From contig NZ_VCNM01000002.1 in the NCBI RefSeq assembly GCF_007671725.1, positions 558,001 through 622,000 on the forward strand: a DNA stretch of 64,000 nucleotides, written 5' to 3'. Shown piece after piece: positions 1 through 7,938 of the stretch. The DNA comes from Halorubrum depositum (GTDB lineage: Archaea > Halobacteriota > Halobacteria > Halobacteriales > Haloferacaceae). The notes below the pieces were generated by a model, which was not told the origin of the DNA, did no database searches, and saw only the letters and a program-made list of their open reading frames with translations. Each line of letters begins with the position of its first letter. Position 1 is the first letter of the stretch. Position numbers and translations under genes: made by a program.

Positions 1-130
1 CGGCCTCGACGACGTGCGCGACCGTCGCTCGGAGGGTCGGCGACGGCTCGACGGGGACGACGACCGTCGATCGCGGCTCCGAGCCGGCGTCGTCCGTGAC
101 GGCCCCGTCGGCGTCGTCGGCGTCAGTCAC
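1..130 (-). CDS. N-terminal fragment of an unknown protein, cut by the window edge
   Basis: An open frame reads leftward from a GTG at 128-130 to the window edge (43 codons). A GGAGGTG ribosome-binding sequence lies just before it, and the codons are strongly GC3-biased like the neighbours. The visible residues are acidic at first (VTDADDADGAV) and then look like the start of a folded domain (LRATVAHVVEA). There is too little sequence to assign a family. The start choice rests on the ribosome-binding site. Confidence 0.45.
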   Translation of the reverse strand, partial: MTDADDADGAVTDDAGSEPRSTVVVPVEPSPTLRATVAHVVEA

Positions 131-288
131 CCACCACACCTCCGGCGGGTTCGGGATCCACCGTCTCTGTGCACATGGGTATCTCTATCCGGATCCTTTC
201 CCTACCGCCTCAAAACAGTTTGTATCCCAGCCGATATCGAACGAATCGACGGCGGCGCCGTCGCGTCGTCGCGGCCGAGCGGGAACCG

Positions 289-1464
289 CTACGCCCCCGT
301 CTCCCGTCCGAGCGCGACCGCGAGGCGGTCGGCGATCCGGCCGGCGACGGCGTCCTTCGAGCCGACCGCCTCCTCCGGCTCGGTCCCCTCGCCACCGACG
401 AGGAGGACGCGCGTCTCGTCGTCGCCCATCACGCTCGCGTCGTTGGCGACGACGAACGCGAGGTCGACGCGGTCGCGGATCCGCTCGGCCTCCGCGACCA
501 TCGCGGCGTCGTCTCCCGACGTCTCGGCCTTGAACCCGACGATCGGCAGGTCCGGGTACGCCTCCCGCACCGAGTCGATAAGCTTCGGCGTGGGGCGGAG
601 GTCGACGGAGAGCGGCGACCCCGACCGGATCTTCTCGTCGACCGCGTCGGCGGTGAAATCGGAGATGGCCGCCGCCGACACCAGCGCGTCCGCCGTGGCC
701 GCCGTCCGCCGACACGCCCGCATCATCTCGTCGGCGGTCTCGACGGCGACGACGTCGGCGTAGGGGACGTCCGGCCCGTCCTGTACGAGCGTCACCTTCG
801 CGCCGCGGACGTAGAGCGCGCGGGCGACCGCTCGCCCCGTCTTCCCCGACGCCCGGTTCGTCAAGATCCGGATCGGATCGATGCGCTCCTTCGTCGCGCC
901 CGCCGTGACGACGACGTGCGCGCCCGCCAGCGAGTGGGGAGTCGTCGCGCGGGCGACCTCGGTGACGATCTCGGCCTCGGCGGCGATCTTCGCCTTCCCC
1001 TCCTCGACCCGGGGGTCCGCGAACGCCACGCCCCACGCCTCCAGCCGGTCGAGCGCCTCCAGCACGCCCGGGTGGTCGTACATCGGCTCGTGCATGGCGG
1101 GCGCCATCACGACCGGCACGTCCGCGCCGAGCGCGGTCGTCGCGCAGGTGGTCACGGGCGTGTCGTCGATCGCGGCGGCGACCTTCCCGGCGGTGTTGGC
1201 GGTCGCGGGCGCGAGCAGGAGCACGTCGGCCCACCCGTCGCGGCCGCACAGCTCCACGTGTTCGACGTCGCCGGTGATCTCGGTGACGACGGGCTCGTCC
1301 GTCGCGAAGTCGACCGCCCACGGGTGGACGATGTTCGTCGCCGCCGGGGACATGACGGCGCGCACGCTCGCGCCCTGGCGGCGGAGCTCGTGGGCGAGTT
1401 CGACGACCTTCACCGCCGCGATGCTCCCCGAGACGCCGAGCGCGACGTTGACCCCCTGTAGCAT
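289..1464 (-). CDS. coaBC: Bifunctional phosphopantothenoylcysteine decarboxylase/phosphopantothenate-cysteine ligase
   Basis: This enzyme performs two coenzyme A steps: ligation of cysteine to 4'-phosphopantothenate, then decarboxylation to 4'-phosphopantetheine. Residues 1-175 are the flavoprotein (CoaC) domain, starting with LGVSGSIAAVK for FMN binding and containing PAMHEPMY. The latter sits where bacterial enzymes have PxMNxxMW, so His replaces the usual Asn. Residues 185-390 are the CoaB domain, with VTAGATKERIDPIR and the NRASGKTG nucleotide loop. The length of 391 aa is normal for the fused form. The ATG at 1464 is followed upstream by a TTATAAG box about 25 bases away, which fits a leaderless transcript. 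Confidence 0.93.
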   Translation of the reverse strand: MLQGVNVALGVSGSIAAVKVVELAHELRRQGASVRAVMSPAATNIVHPWAVDFATDEPVVTEITGDVEHVELCGRDGWADVLLLAPATANTAGKVAAAIDDTPVTTCATTALGADVPVVMAPAMHEPMYDHPGVLEALDRLEAWGVAFADPRVEEGKAKIAAEAEIVTEVARATTPHSLAGAHVVVTAGATKERIDPIRILTNRASGKTGRAVARALYVRGAKVTLVQDGPDVPYADVVAVETADEMMRACRRTAATADALVSAAAISDFTADAVDEKIRSGSPLSVDLRPTPKLIDSVREAYPDLPIVGFKAETSGDDAAMVAEAERIRDRVDLAFVVANDASVMGDDETRVLLVGGEGTEPEEAVGSKDAVAGRIADRLAVALGRETGA

Positions 1465-1552
1465 TACCGAGACCGTTCCGCCCCCGGCGGCTTATAAGGT
1501 GTCGTTGCGGAAGGGGCGCGGCGACACCTTCTCGATGCGTCTCTGCGAGCGT

Positions 1553-1905
1553 CGTTTATAAACCGATACTGCGGTGGCGCGCCGGTGAGCGCCCGTGAGG
1601 GCGCGAGCCGAGCGCGAGGGAGTCGCTGGCGCCGGCGGCGCCAGCGACGAGGTTGGGGAGGTGTGAGGTTGCGGTGCTGTGCGGAAAGGGGTGGGACTCA
1701 AAGGGGCAGTCGCGAGGGCGAAGCCTGACGACGCAAGGACCGCAGGGAGAAAGCAACGCGAGCGGTCGAGGAGCACAGCGAGTCACGCGAGCCGTCGCGA
1801 CTGGGGCTTTGGGGGTGTTTTCGGTCACACCGACTGCAGCGGCGCATAGCCGAGCGGCTGGGACTTCGGAGGTGTTCACCATCGATCCGTCGTCGACAAT
1901 TTATA
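1553..1905. other. Gene-free interval with two TATA-like boxes and structured, repeat-like sequence
   Basis: No convincing ORF fills 1465-1999. There are two TTTATAA boxes, at about 1555-1562 and 1900-1907. Between them is GC-rich sequence with short recurring GCGAG/GCGAAGC words, the phrase GTGGGACTCAAAGGGG near 1690, and a perfect hairpin at 1622-1648. From memory, similar GTGGGACT(C/G)AAAGGGG phrases recur between genes in haloarchaeal genomes, so this may be a dispersed repeat or an untranslated RNA. I cannot assign it to an RNA family. The box near 1900 could also serve the phosphoesterase at 2000. Confidence 0.35.
1622..1648. repeat. Perfect 12-bp inverted repeat with a 3-base loop
   Basis: GTCGCTGGCGCC, then GGC, then GGCGCCAGCGAC. 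The arms match at every base. The element lies in an interval without a gene, so it could fold in an RNA or be part of a dispersed element. It has no U-tract immediately after it, so a simple terminator is unlikely. Confidence 0.7.
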
Positions 1906-1999
1906 ACCGTACGACGTCTTCGACGCTCCCGCGCTCGAACTCCACGTCCGTTCCGTATCGACCGAACCTATTCGGGCGTCGCTCCCGTACCGTAGCCCG

Positions 2000-2671
2000 A
2001 TGAAGGTGGGGCTCATCTCGGACGTCCACGCGAACCTCCCGGCGCTCGAAGCGGTCCTCGACGACATGCCCGCAGTCGACCGGGTCGTCTGCGCCGGCGA
2101 CGTGATCGGGTACAACCCGTGGCCGGCCGAGTGCGTCGAGCGCGTGCGCGAGGTGGCGGCGAAGACGGTCAGGGGGAACCACGACCGCACGGTCGAAACC
2201 CCCGAGCGGTACCGCGCCAACCGCATGGCCGAGGCCGGGCTCGAACACGCGAAGGAGACGCTCTCGGACGACCAGCTCGCGTGGCTGCGCGGGCTCCCGC
2301 GCGCCGAGACGTTCGCGGGTGGCCGGTACCTGCTGGTCCATTCGCACCCCGCGGCCGAGCGCGAGGACGCCTACGTCTACCCCGAGGAGTTCCCGAACCT
2401 CGACCGACACATGGGCGACTACGACGGGATCGTCCTCGGGCACACGCACGTGCAGGGGAAGCGGGCCGTCGCCGGCGGCGTCGTCGTCAACCCCGGCAGC
2501 GTCGGCCAGCCGCGCGACGGCGACCCGGACGCGGGGTACGCCGTGCTCGACGCGGCGACCGACGAGGTGGACCTCGAGCGGGTCGCGTACGACGTCGACC
2601 GCGTGAGCGAGGCGGTCGCCGACGCCGGGCTCCCCGAGCGCACCGCGGAGCGGTTGTATCAGGGGAAGTGA
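2000..2671 (+). CDS. Calcineurin-like metallophosphoesterase
   Basis: A 223-residue single-domain phosphoesterase of the YfcE/MJ0936 type. The metal-binding motifs appear in order: SDVHAN (about residues 7-12), GDVIGYNPWPAEC (about 33-45), GNHD (about 59-62), VHSHP (about 113) and LGHTHV (about 146). A small beta-sandwich end follows. Such enzymes hydrolyse phosphodiesters with two metal ions; the natural substrate is not deducible. The length is slightly above the minimal family size. It stands alone and faces the convergent membrane gene at 2712. Confidence 0.88.
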   Translation: MKVGLISDVHANLPALEAVLDDMPAVDRVVCAGDVIGYNPWPAECVERVREVAAKTVRGNHDRTVETPERYRANRMAEAGLEHAKETLSDDQLAWLRGLPRAETFAGGRYLLVHSHPAAEREDAYVYPEEFPNLDRHMGDYDGIVLGHTHVQGKRAVAGGVVVNPGSVGQPRDGDPDAGYAVLDAATDEVDLERVAYDVDRVSEAVADAGLPERTAERLYQGK

Positions 2672-2711
2672 GGTCCGAGCGGGCCGAACGCCCGGGACGG
2701 AACGGCCCGCC

Positions 2712-3035
2712 TCACGGCCAGAGCCCGAGGAGAAGCAGGACGTTCCGCGCGGCGGTCGCGAGCGAGAGGAGGCCGACGCCGGCGCACATCAGCGTCGCGA
2801 CGAGCCGCCGGGTCCCCCCGGCGACCGCGACGGGGATCCCGATGACGACCATCCCCGCGGCCTTGGTGAGGAGCATCCCGGGGACGAGCCCGAAGGCGGC
2901 GATGAGGGCGGCGCCGACCGGCGAGCCCTCGACGTACTGTCCGCCGCCGATCGCGACGTACGTGGACGCCACGTCGGCGGCGACCCCGACGGCGAAGAGG
3001 GCGAGCGCGGCGGCGAGTCGCGAGGGCACTGCCAC
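2712..3035 (-). CDS. Small polytopic membrane protein (DUF5658-like)
   Basis: From the GTG at 3035 the product is about 107 aa with three or four hydrophobic segments: a first helix LAAALALFAVGVAADVAS, then a loop with GGGQYVEGSPVGAAL, then two more helices and a short C-terminal one. The frame is open upstream to 3149, but a TTATTATGG box at about 3050-3060 lies 20-25 bases before this GTG. I therefore take 3035 (or the in-frame GTG at 3029) as a leaderless start. The arrangement resembles archaeal DUF5658 proteins (my recollection). The function is unknown. Confidence 0.65.
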   Translation of the reverse strand: MAVPSRLAAALALFAVGVAADVASTYVAIGGGQYVEGSPVGAALIAAFGLVPGMLLTKAAGMVVIGIPVAVAGGTRRLVATLMCAGVGLLSLATAARNVLLLLGLWP

Positions 3036-3178
3036 ACCGCAGGCGACGGACCATAATAAGCTTCCGGGGAGACCGCGTATTCGGGAGACGAGAGCCGGGT
3101 ACGCCCTGCTTACCGGGCTGGCCGCGGACCGCGCACAGCACGAATCCATTTAAACCGACGCACCGCCTACGATCGGTA

Positions 3179-4258
3179 ATGAGTTCGTCCGACGACGAGT
3201 ACGAGATCGCTGTGGTCGGCGGCGGGCCGGCCGGGTTGACGACCGCGCTGTACGGGGCCCGACTGGGCCACGAGACAGTGCTGATCGACCGCGGCGGCGG
3301 GCGCGCGGCGATGATGGCCGACACGCACAACGTGATCGGCGTCACCGAGGACGTCTCCGGCAACGAGTTCCTCGCGACCGGCCGCGAGCAGGTGGAGTCG
3401 TACGGCGGGGCCTTCGAGCGCGGCTTCGTCACCGACGTGACCGAGACCGAGGACGGCCGCTTCCGGCTGACGACGAACGACGCCGAGATCCTCGCCGACC
3501 GCGTCGTGCTCGCGACCGGCTTCTCCGACGAGCGCCCGGACCCGCCGCTCCCGCGGACGGGGAAGGGGCTCCACTACTGCCTCCACTGCGACGCCTACAT
3601 GTTCGTCGACGAGCCGGTGTACGTGATGGGCCACGGCGAGGCCGCCGCCCACGTCGCGATGATCATGCTGAACGTCACCGACGACGTGGATCTGCTGACC
3701 CGCGGTGCGGAGCCGACGTGGAGCGAGGAGACCGCCGCACGGCTGGAGGCGCACCCCGTCGATATCGTCCATGAAGACGTGACCGGCGTCGAGAACGACC
3801 CCGAATCCGGCTGGCTCGAGGCGCTGGAGTTCGAGGACGGGTCGCGCCGCGAGTACCGCGGCGGCTTCCCGATGTACGGCTCCGACTACAACACCGCCCT
3901 GGCCGAGGGGCTCGGCTGCGACCTCACCGAGAGCGGCGAGGTCGACGTCGACGACCACGGGCGCACCAGCGTCGAGGGCGTGTTCGCGGTCGGCGACCTC
4001 ACCCCCGGCCACAACCAGGTCCCCGTCGCGATGGGACAGGGCGCGAAGGCCGGGCTGGCCATCCACAAGGACGTCCGCGAGTTCCCGCGCTCGACCGAGG
4101 CGATCGCCCGCGACGGCCCCGTCGACGCCGACGAGGTGCCCGCCATCCCCCCTGAGCTCATGGCGACCGCGGTCGCCCACGAGGGGCACGCCGGCGGCCC
4201 GCGCGAGGGGGCGGACCGCGAGATCGAACCCGAGGCGCCCGCGGCCGACGACGACTGA
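3179..4258 (+). CDS. Thioredoxin-reductase-like FAD/NAD(P)-dependent oxidoreductase
   Basis: The 359-residue protein begins with the FAD-binding motif VVGGGPAGLTTALYGARLGHETVLID (residues about 10-35) and has the second dinucleotide site and a C-terminal FAD motif (GVFAVGDLTPGHNQVPVAMGQG). Where TrxB proteins carry the redox CxxC, this one has HYCLHCDAYMF, so a CxxC-like pair (CLHC) is present. The C-terminal 40 residues are an acidic haloarchaeal extension. The likely role is reduction of a thioredoxin-like or other small redox partner. TTTAAACC at about 3149 lies 27 bases before the ATG, so the message is probably leaderless. Confidence 0.85.
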   Translation: MSSSDDEYEIAVVGGGPAGLTTALYGARLGHETVLIDRGGGRAAMMADTHNVIGVTEDVSGNEFLATGREQVESYGGAFERGFVTDVTETEDGRFRLTTNDAEILADRVVLATGFSDERPDPPLPRTGKGLHYCLHCDAYMFVDEPVYVMGHGEAAAHVAMIMLNVTDDVDLLTRGAEPTWSEETAARLEAHPVDIVHEDVTGVENDPESGWLEALEFEDGSRREYRGGFPMYGSDYNTALAEGLGCDLTESGEVDVDDHGRTSVEGVFAVGDLTPGHNQVPVAMGQGAKAGLAIHKDVREFPRSTEAIARDGPVDADEVPAIPPELMATAVAHEGHAGGPREGADREIEPEAPAADDD

Positions 4259-4325
4259 GGCCGGCGCCCCGGTCGCGAGGCTCCGATACCGACCCTTTTT
4301 GATCCGCACCGCCCGACGGTCCCGT

Positions 4326-5096
4326 ATGGGAACCATCGACGCGGACTTCACCGGCGAGACGGTCGTCGTCACGGGCGGATCGAGCGGGATCGGCCGCGCG
4401 GTCGCGACCGCGTTCGGCGACGCGGGGGCGACCGTGATCAACGCCGACGTTCGAGCGGCGCCGAAGGACGTCGACGCCGAGACGCCCACGCACGAGGCGA
4501 TCGAGGAGCGCGGCGGGACCGCCGCCTTCGTCGAGACCGACGTCTCCGAGCCGACGCAGATCGAGACGGCGATCGAGGCGGCCCGCGAGTTCGGCGGGGT
4601 CGACGTGATGGTGAACAACGCGGGCGTCCACCGCAGCCTCGGGTTCCTCGACGTCGCCCCCGAGGACTTCGACGCCGTCCACGGCGTCAACCTCCGCGGC
4701 GCGTTCTTCGGCACGCAGCTCGCCGCCCGGGACATGATCCACCGCGGCGTCGACGGTGCGATCGTGAACACCTCGTCGACGACGGCGGAGCGCGCGGAGC
4801 GGAACCACTCGCACTACGCGGCGACGAAGGGGGGCGTGCAGATGCTCACCCGGAGCGCGGCGCTCGAGCTCGACGGCCACGGGATCAGAGTGAACGCCGT
4901 CGCGCCGGGACCGATCGCCACCGAGATCCGCGAGGGCTGGTCCGAGGAGGCGAGCGAGATCGGCGACTCCGGGAGCCTCCCGTCTCGGGCCGGGACCCCC
5001 GCGGACCTCCCCGGCGCGTACCTCTACCTCGCCTCCGAGGGCGCGAGCTACGTGACCGGCGAAACGGTGTGGGTCGACGGCGGGGCGAGTCTGTGA
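4326..5096 (+). CDS. Short-chain dehydrogenase/reductase (SDR family)
   Basis: A 256-residue classical SDR. It has the TGGSSGIGRAVATAFG cofactor loop near the N-terminus, NNAGVH, the catalytic Ser in NTSSTTAER, and YAATK supplying Tyr and Lys. The C-terminus ends in the usual GETVWVDGGASL. Such enzymes reduce or oxidise alcohol/ketone groups with NAD(P)H; the substrate cannot be read. I prefer the ATG at 4326 to the earlier in-frame ATG at 4299 because a CTTTTTGAT box lies at about 4294-4302, leaving a leaderless start at 4326. Confidence 0.9.
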   Translation: MGTIDADFTGETVVVTGGSSGIGRAVATAFGDAGATVINADVRAAPKDVDAETPTHEAIEERGGTAAFVETDVSEPTQIETAIEAAREFGGVDVMVNNAGVHRSLGFLDVAPEDFDAVHGVNLRGAFFGTQLAARDMIHRGVDGAIVNTSSTTAERAERNHSHYAATKGGVQMLTRSAALELDGHGIRVNAVAPGPIATEIREGWSEEASEIGDSGSLPSRAGTPADLPGAYLYLASEGASYVTGETVWVDGGASL

Positions 5097-5148
5097 GACC
5101 GTGATCACTCGCTGAGCGGAGCGATGTCTCACACGGTTCACGCAGTCG

Positions 5149-5198
5149 TCGAGAAATGCGCCGGCCGGGATTTGAACCCGAGCCATGAGATTGGAAGG
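5149..5198 (-). repeat. Displaced copy of the tRNA-Gly 3' half (att-like direct repeat)
   Basis: These 50 bases match 7931-7980 with only two mismatches. They cover the acceptor 3' strand, T-arm, variable loop and anticodon-side stem of tRNA-Gly up to the anticodon loop, in the same orientation as the intact gene. Homology stops abruptly on both sides. This is what the distal attachment site looks like when an element inserts into a tRNA gene and rebuilds it. Confidence 0.85.
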
Positions 5199-5330
5199 AT
5201 AGCTGGCCTCTACCTCCCGAAATCGTGCCTTTAGCGGGAACAGTTTTTGGATTATTCCACCAACAAATCTTGTAACCACAACTACGCTAACCAACAGCTG
5301 GTAAATACGGGTGTACGATGACCGATCGTC

Positions 5331-5582
5331 TTAGAATGAGTCCCAGTCGTAAGAACTCGTACCGTTTATTGCGTTATTAAGTAAAGAAACGACCATTGTG
5401 AGGGCAATAACAGTCGCTAGAAACATCGACCCCCGCGGAAGATACGTATATACATCAAGGAACCCGCTCATATCAAAGAACATGGACATATTGTACAGAA
5501 AGATGTATGTAATTTCAATTCCCGGTATCCTCAATTCGATAGAATCCGCTATGCGCTCACCCACAGTCATACATTCAATCAT
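5331..5582 (-). CDS. Small hypothetical membrane protein
   Basis: Up to 83 aa; an in-frame ATG at 5570 would give 79 aa starting MTVGERIADS. There is one clear hydrophobic helix near the C-terminus (MFLATVIALTMVVSLLNNAI, residues about 52-71) and a weaker hydrophobic stretch before it (ITYIFLYNMSMFF). Composition is AT-rich like the surrounding insert. I do not recognise a family. It lies within the tRNA-Gly-bounded segment. Confidence 0.4.
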   Translation of the reverse strand: MIECMTVGERIADSIELRIPGIEITYIFLYNMSMFFDMSGFLDVYTYLPRGSMFLATVIALTMVVSLLNNAINGTSSYDWDSF

Positions 5583-5905
5583 AATTCAAAAGTGATAATT
5601 TTTCTGGGACCCATTTGTCTGATTGTATTGACCGATTCGTGAGACCTCTGGATTGACTGATCCGACCAGCTGTTTTTCTGGTTCCATGTGAGATACGCGC
5701 CCTCTATTCAGTACACAATTCGTGTCAGAGTTGAAGGATTTCAACAGAGTCGGCGAACATGTAACTATAAGCTTTTCATCGAGAAGGCTCGCGGGAAATG
5801 AGACATATAGATAGTAGGTGATCTGTTGGAATCTTCTGAAGTTGATGTTTTCACACTCTCAATCGCTCAGTACAGAAAGAATGCTTAATGCTTCACAGTC
5901 AGGTT
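5583..5905. other. AT-rich interval without a recognisable gene
   Basis: About 320 bases of low-GC sequence in the tRNA-Gly-bounded segment. All frames are broken by stops, and I see no tRNA, no long inverted repeat and no transposase signature. It probably separates cargo genes or is decayed element DNA. Confidence 0.4.
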
Positions 5906-6367
5906 TCAGTTTTCAGTCACAGTGATCGCATATTCGTAGTCTTGTGAATTCCGATCGCCGATCGTTTCCATAACGGTGAAACCGTATTCGTAGGTGCCAG
6001 TTTCGGCATCCGGAGCAACGTGAACTGGCACATGGAGCGTCACACGGGTACAATCATTCCAAACATAATATGGCGGACAGGAGTCGGCTTGAGAATCTAT
6101 CGATGGTGTGAAATCGATGTCTCCAAATCTTACGGGCGCATCAGTGGACCCACATTTGTACAACCGCGAGTCGAACGAGAATGCTGTGATGCCGTCTACC
6201 TGTATCTCGAAAGTGTCCGAGTCACCCGGTGTAAGTTCCAATTCGTCTACTTGGACATTCGGTGGCCAGTTATCCTCTCCCGAACAAGACGGACCGCTCC
6301 TAAGGCATCCGCCCAAAACTACGGATGCCATAGGTACAGTTCCGGCGAGAAATTGGCGTCTTTTCAT
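5906..6367 (-). CDS. Tat-exported lipoprotein of unknown function
   Basis: The N-terminus MKRRQFLAG is a twin-arginine signal. It is followed by a short hydrophobic stretch and the lipobox LGGC (Cys about residue 21), so the protein should be folded before export and lipid-anchored outside. The mature part (about 130 aa) is beta-rich, has several cysteines (SCSGED, YKCGST, DSCPPY, NDCTR) and ends like an immunoglobulin-type fold (TGTYEYGFTVME, YEYAITVTEN). Halophilic archaea have many such single-domain lipoproteins. It is cargo of the AT-rich insert; the function is unknown. Confidence 0.65.
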   Translation of the reverse strand: MKRRQFLAGTVPMASVVLGGCLRSGPSCSGEDNWPPNVQVDELELTPGDSDTFEIQVDGITAFSFDSRLYKCGSTDAPVRFGDIDFTPSIDSQADSCPPYYVWNDCTRVTLHVPVHVAPDAETGTYEYGFTVMETIGDRNSQDYEYAITVTEN

Positions 6368-6521
6368 TGGTTCAGTATGACTTGACTGAGAACAAGTGCC
6401 TTCGGGTGAAATGAAATTCCAAAACGAGTAGGTACTCTATGACCGGGTTCAATAAGCACCTCTACCTAATGACGATTTCAGTAGAAGATCATCGAATATA
6501 TAGAATTTCACCGGATCTCCA

Positions 6522-6872
6522 CTAGTGTAATTCTTCGACGAGCGCAGCAACTGCCTCGTCGACGAGATCGCTGTCAAGGCGACCTTGCCAGAAGTCGATA
6601 TCCTCGTGGTCGATTGATTGGACTCCCCACGGGACAATCCGACTCACATCCGGGATCTCACCACGAAGCCAACTCCCACTAGGAATGTCGATCAGGCCGT
6701 CCATCCAGGATTTCGATGTCAAGGTGAGCGCAATATACTGCTCGCCGTGGAACGGACGGCCTTCATGATTCGAGAGAATGAGCCAAGGCCGAGCATCTTC
6801 CTCGCCTTTGAACGGATCATCCCCGTAGACGACGTCGCCACGCTCGAAAATCGGTCTCTCTTCGTCGGTCAC
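6522..6872 (-). CDS. MazF/PemK-like toxin-family protein
   Basis: A 116-residue protein with the family's opening FERGDVVYGDDPFKG, the RPWLILSN strand (about 29-36), then YIALTLTSKS and a conserved Ser/Gly segment (IDIPSGSWLRGEIPDVS). This order fits the PemK/MazF endoribonuclease fold. The GTG start at 6872 overlaps the stop of the upstream winged-helix gene by GTGA, so the two are translated as a pair. The RNase role is known for the family and inferred here. The catalytic residues of MazF are not uniquely identifiable by eye. Confidence 0.7.
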   Translation of the reverse strand: MTDEERPIFERGDVVYGDDPFKGEEDARPWLILSNHEGRPFHGEQYIALTLTSKSWMDGLIDIPSGSWLRGEIPDVSRIVPWGVQSIDHEDIDFWQGRLDSDLVDEAVAALVEELH

Positions 6873-7240
6873 TGTTCGTCCTCGACGCTCGGATGTGGTT
6901 CCTCGGGTGCGTGTTCGCGCCAGGACTCCTTGTCCTCTGTACCGAGTCGCTGGTTGAACAGGGCGGTCGCTCGTTCGTACCCGCCGTATCCGTCGAGTCG
7001 CTCTGTGTCGTCGGTTATCGCCCAGTACGTCGCTTTGTGTTCGACGAGATCGCGGTCCTTCAGTCTCGAGAGCGCGGTGCTGACCGCGCCCTCATCGAGA
7101 CCGATCTGAGAGGCGATTTCGCGGGCCTTGAACGCGCGATCATCGTTGGCGGCGAGAAATCCGAGAACCTGATCCGGGACGGAAAGTTCCTCGAGTTCGT
7201 CCTCGCTCGTCTTCTCGAAGGTATCTCGGTCGATGGACAT
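6869..7240 (-). CDS. Winged-helix (MarR-like) DNA-binding partner of the toxin
   Basis: From the ATG at 7240 the protein is 123 aa, starting MSIDRDTFEKTSEDEL. Residues about 25-75 form a winged helix: VLGFLAANDDRAFKAREIASQIG, then EGAVSTALSRLKDRDLVEHK. A C-terminal acidic tail (EEPHPSVEDEQ) follows. In-frame Met codons upstream exist, but this one starts at the conserved part. It is coupled to the MazF/PemK-like gene by a four-base overlap. It is the likely antitoxin and autoregulator, although winged-helix antitoxins for PemK-type toxins are less common than ribbon-helix-helix ones. Confidence 0.7.
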   Translation of the reverse strand: MSIDRDTFEKTSEDELEELSVPDQVLGFLAANDDRAFKAREIASQIGLDEGAVSTALSRLKDRDLVEHKATYWAITDDTERLDGYGGYERATALFNQRLGTEDKESWREHAPEEPHPSVEDEQ

Positions 7241-7264
7241 CGTTGAGCAGAAATACGGTGTCAA

Positions 7265-7810
7265 TCGTAATGAGTGTTAGGTGTGAAAGCGACGAAATTG
7301 CTGAAGGGGATACTCCGCCCCTAGCCTCGTCAAAGCAGTTCGAGAATCGTATACCTTGAGACGGCCAGTCTCAACTACTATGATCGTTGAGTACACCGTA
7401 ACTACCTAACGGTGGTTTCGTAACCCAAGATGACGAAACCAATACCCAGAATCTCAGCCAGAAAATTCTCATTTTCGAGCAATTATATCGGGTGACAGAG
7501 ATGGATTACCTCATCGAGTCGGGGAGAGAGTAGAGATCGGCACTTGATGAGGTGGAACCGGTAGTCACGACAGACGACACCTTCTCGTAACGACGCACCG
7601 AGTCGGCGTCACCGATGCTTTGAGTCGGAGAGTATTCTCGTTCGCACCGTTCTCAGCTCAGACCACGAGATAGCTGAACTGTGCTATTCAATACTTCCGA
7701 ATAATGATAAGATCTGGACCAGCTCAGATTTAGTGGTAGGACCACTTTTCGACTGATATTCTTTCCGATAGCACTGGATAGAGAATTGACTACAGAGAAG
7801 GTCTCTGTCG
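7265..7810. other. Interval without a gene; one 8-bp hairpin
   Basis: No supported ORF is present. An inverted repeat GGTTTCGT / ACGAAACC with an 11-base loop occupies 7414-7440. The rest has intermediate GC and no recognisable IS or integrase remains. It belongs to the tRNA-Gly-proximal end of the inserted segment. Confidence 0.4.
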
Positions 7811-7815
7811 GAGAG

Positions 7816-7838
7816 TGCGCCGGCCGGGATTATGAACC
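7816..7838 (-). repeat. Degenerate third copy of the tRNA-Gly 3' end
   Basis: GTGCGCCGGCCGGGAT matches the acceptor and T-stem complement of tRNA-Gly, with one extra base in the T-loop (ATTATGAACC instead of ATTTGAACC). It is a relic of an earlier duplication or insertion at this tRNA gene. Confidence 0.7.
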
Positions 7839-7885
7839 AGAGGAAGACGGTCCTGCTCGCCCACTTCGTTCGCTGCGCGGGCTGC

Positions 7886-7916
7886 GACTTCCAGGGTTCA
7901 AATCCCTCTCGGCGAT
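7886..7916 (+). repeat. T-arm and acceptor fragment of another tRNA
   Basis: CCAGGGTTCAAATCCCTC is a perfect T-stem/loop, followed by CTCGGCGA like an acceptor 3' strand. It is on the strand opposite to tRNA-Gly and lacks the D-arm and anticodon arm, so it is a tRNA-derived fragment rather than a gene. The inverted repeat ATTTCTC (7915-7921) / GAGAAAT (7933-7939) joins it to the 3' end of tRNA-Gly. Confidence 0.6.
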
Positions 7917-7938
7917 TTCTCTCACTTCGTTCGAGAAA

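Noticed and set aside
169-1461. A 430-residue open frame on the plus strand opposite coaBC
   Set aside because: The Arg-rich, repetitive product is the usual antisense shadow of a GC3-biased gene; the minus frame has clear CoaBC motifs.
5906-6367. Transposase or integrase within the tRNA-Gly-bounded element
   Set aside because: The only sizeable frames encode a Tat lipoprotein, a winged helix and a MazF/PemK-like protein; no recombinase motif was found on either strand.
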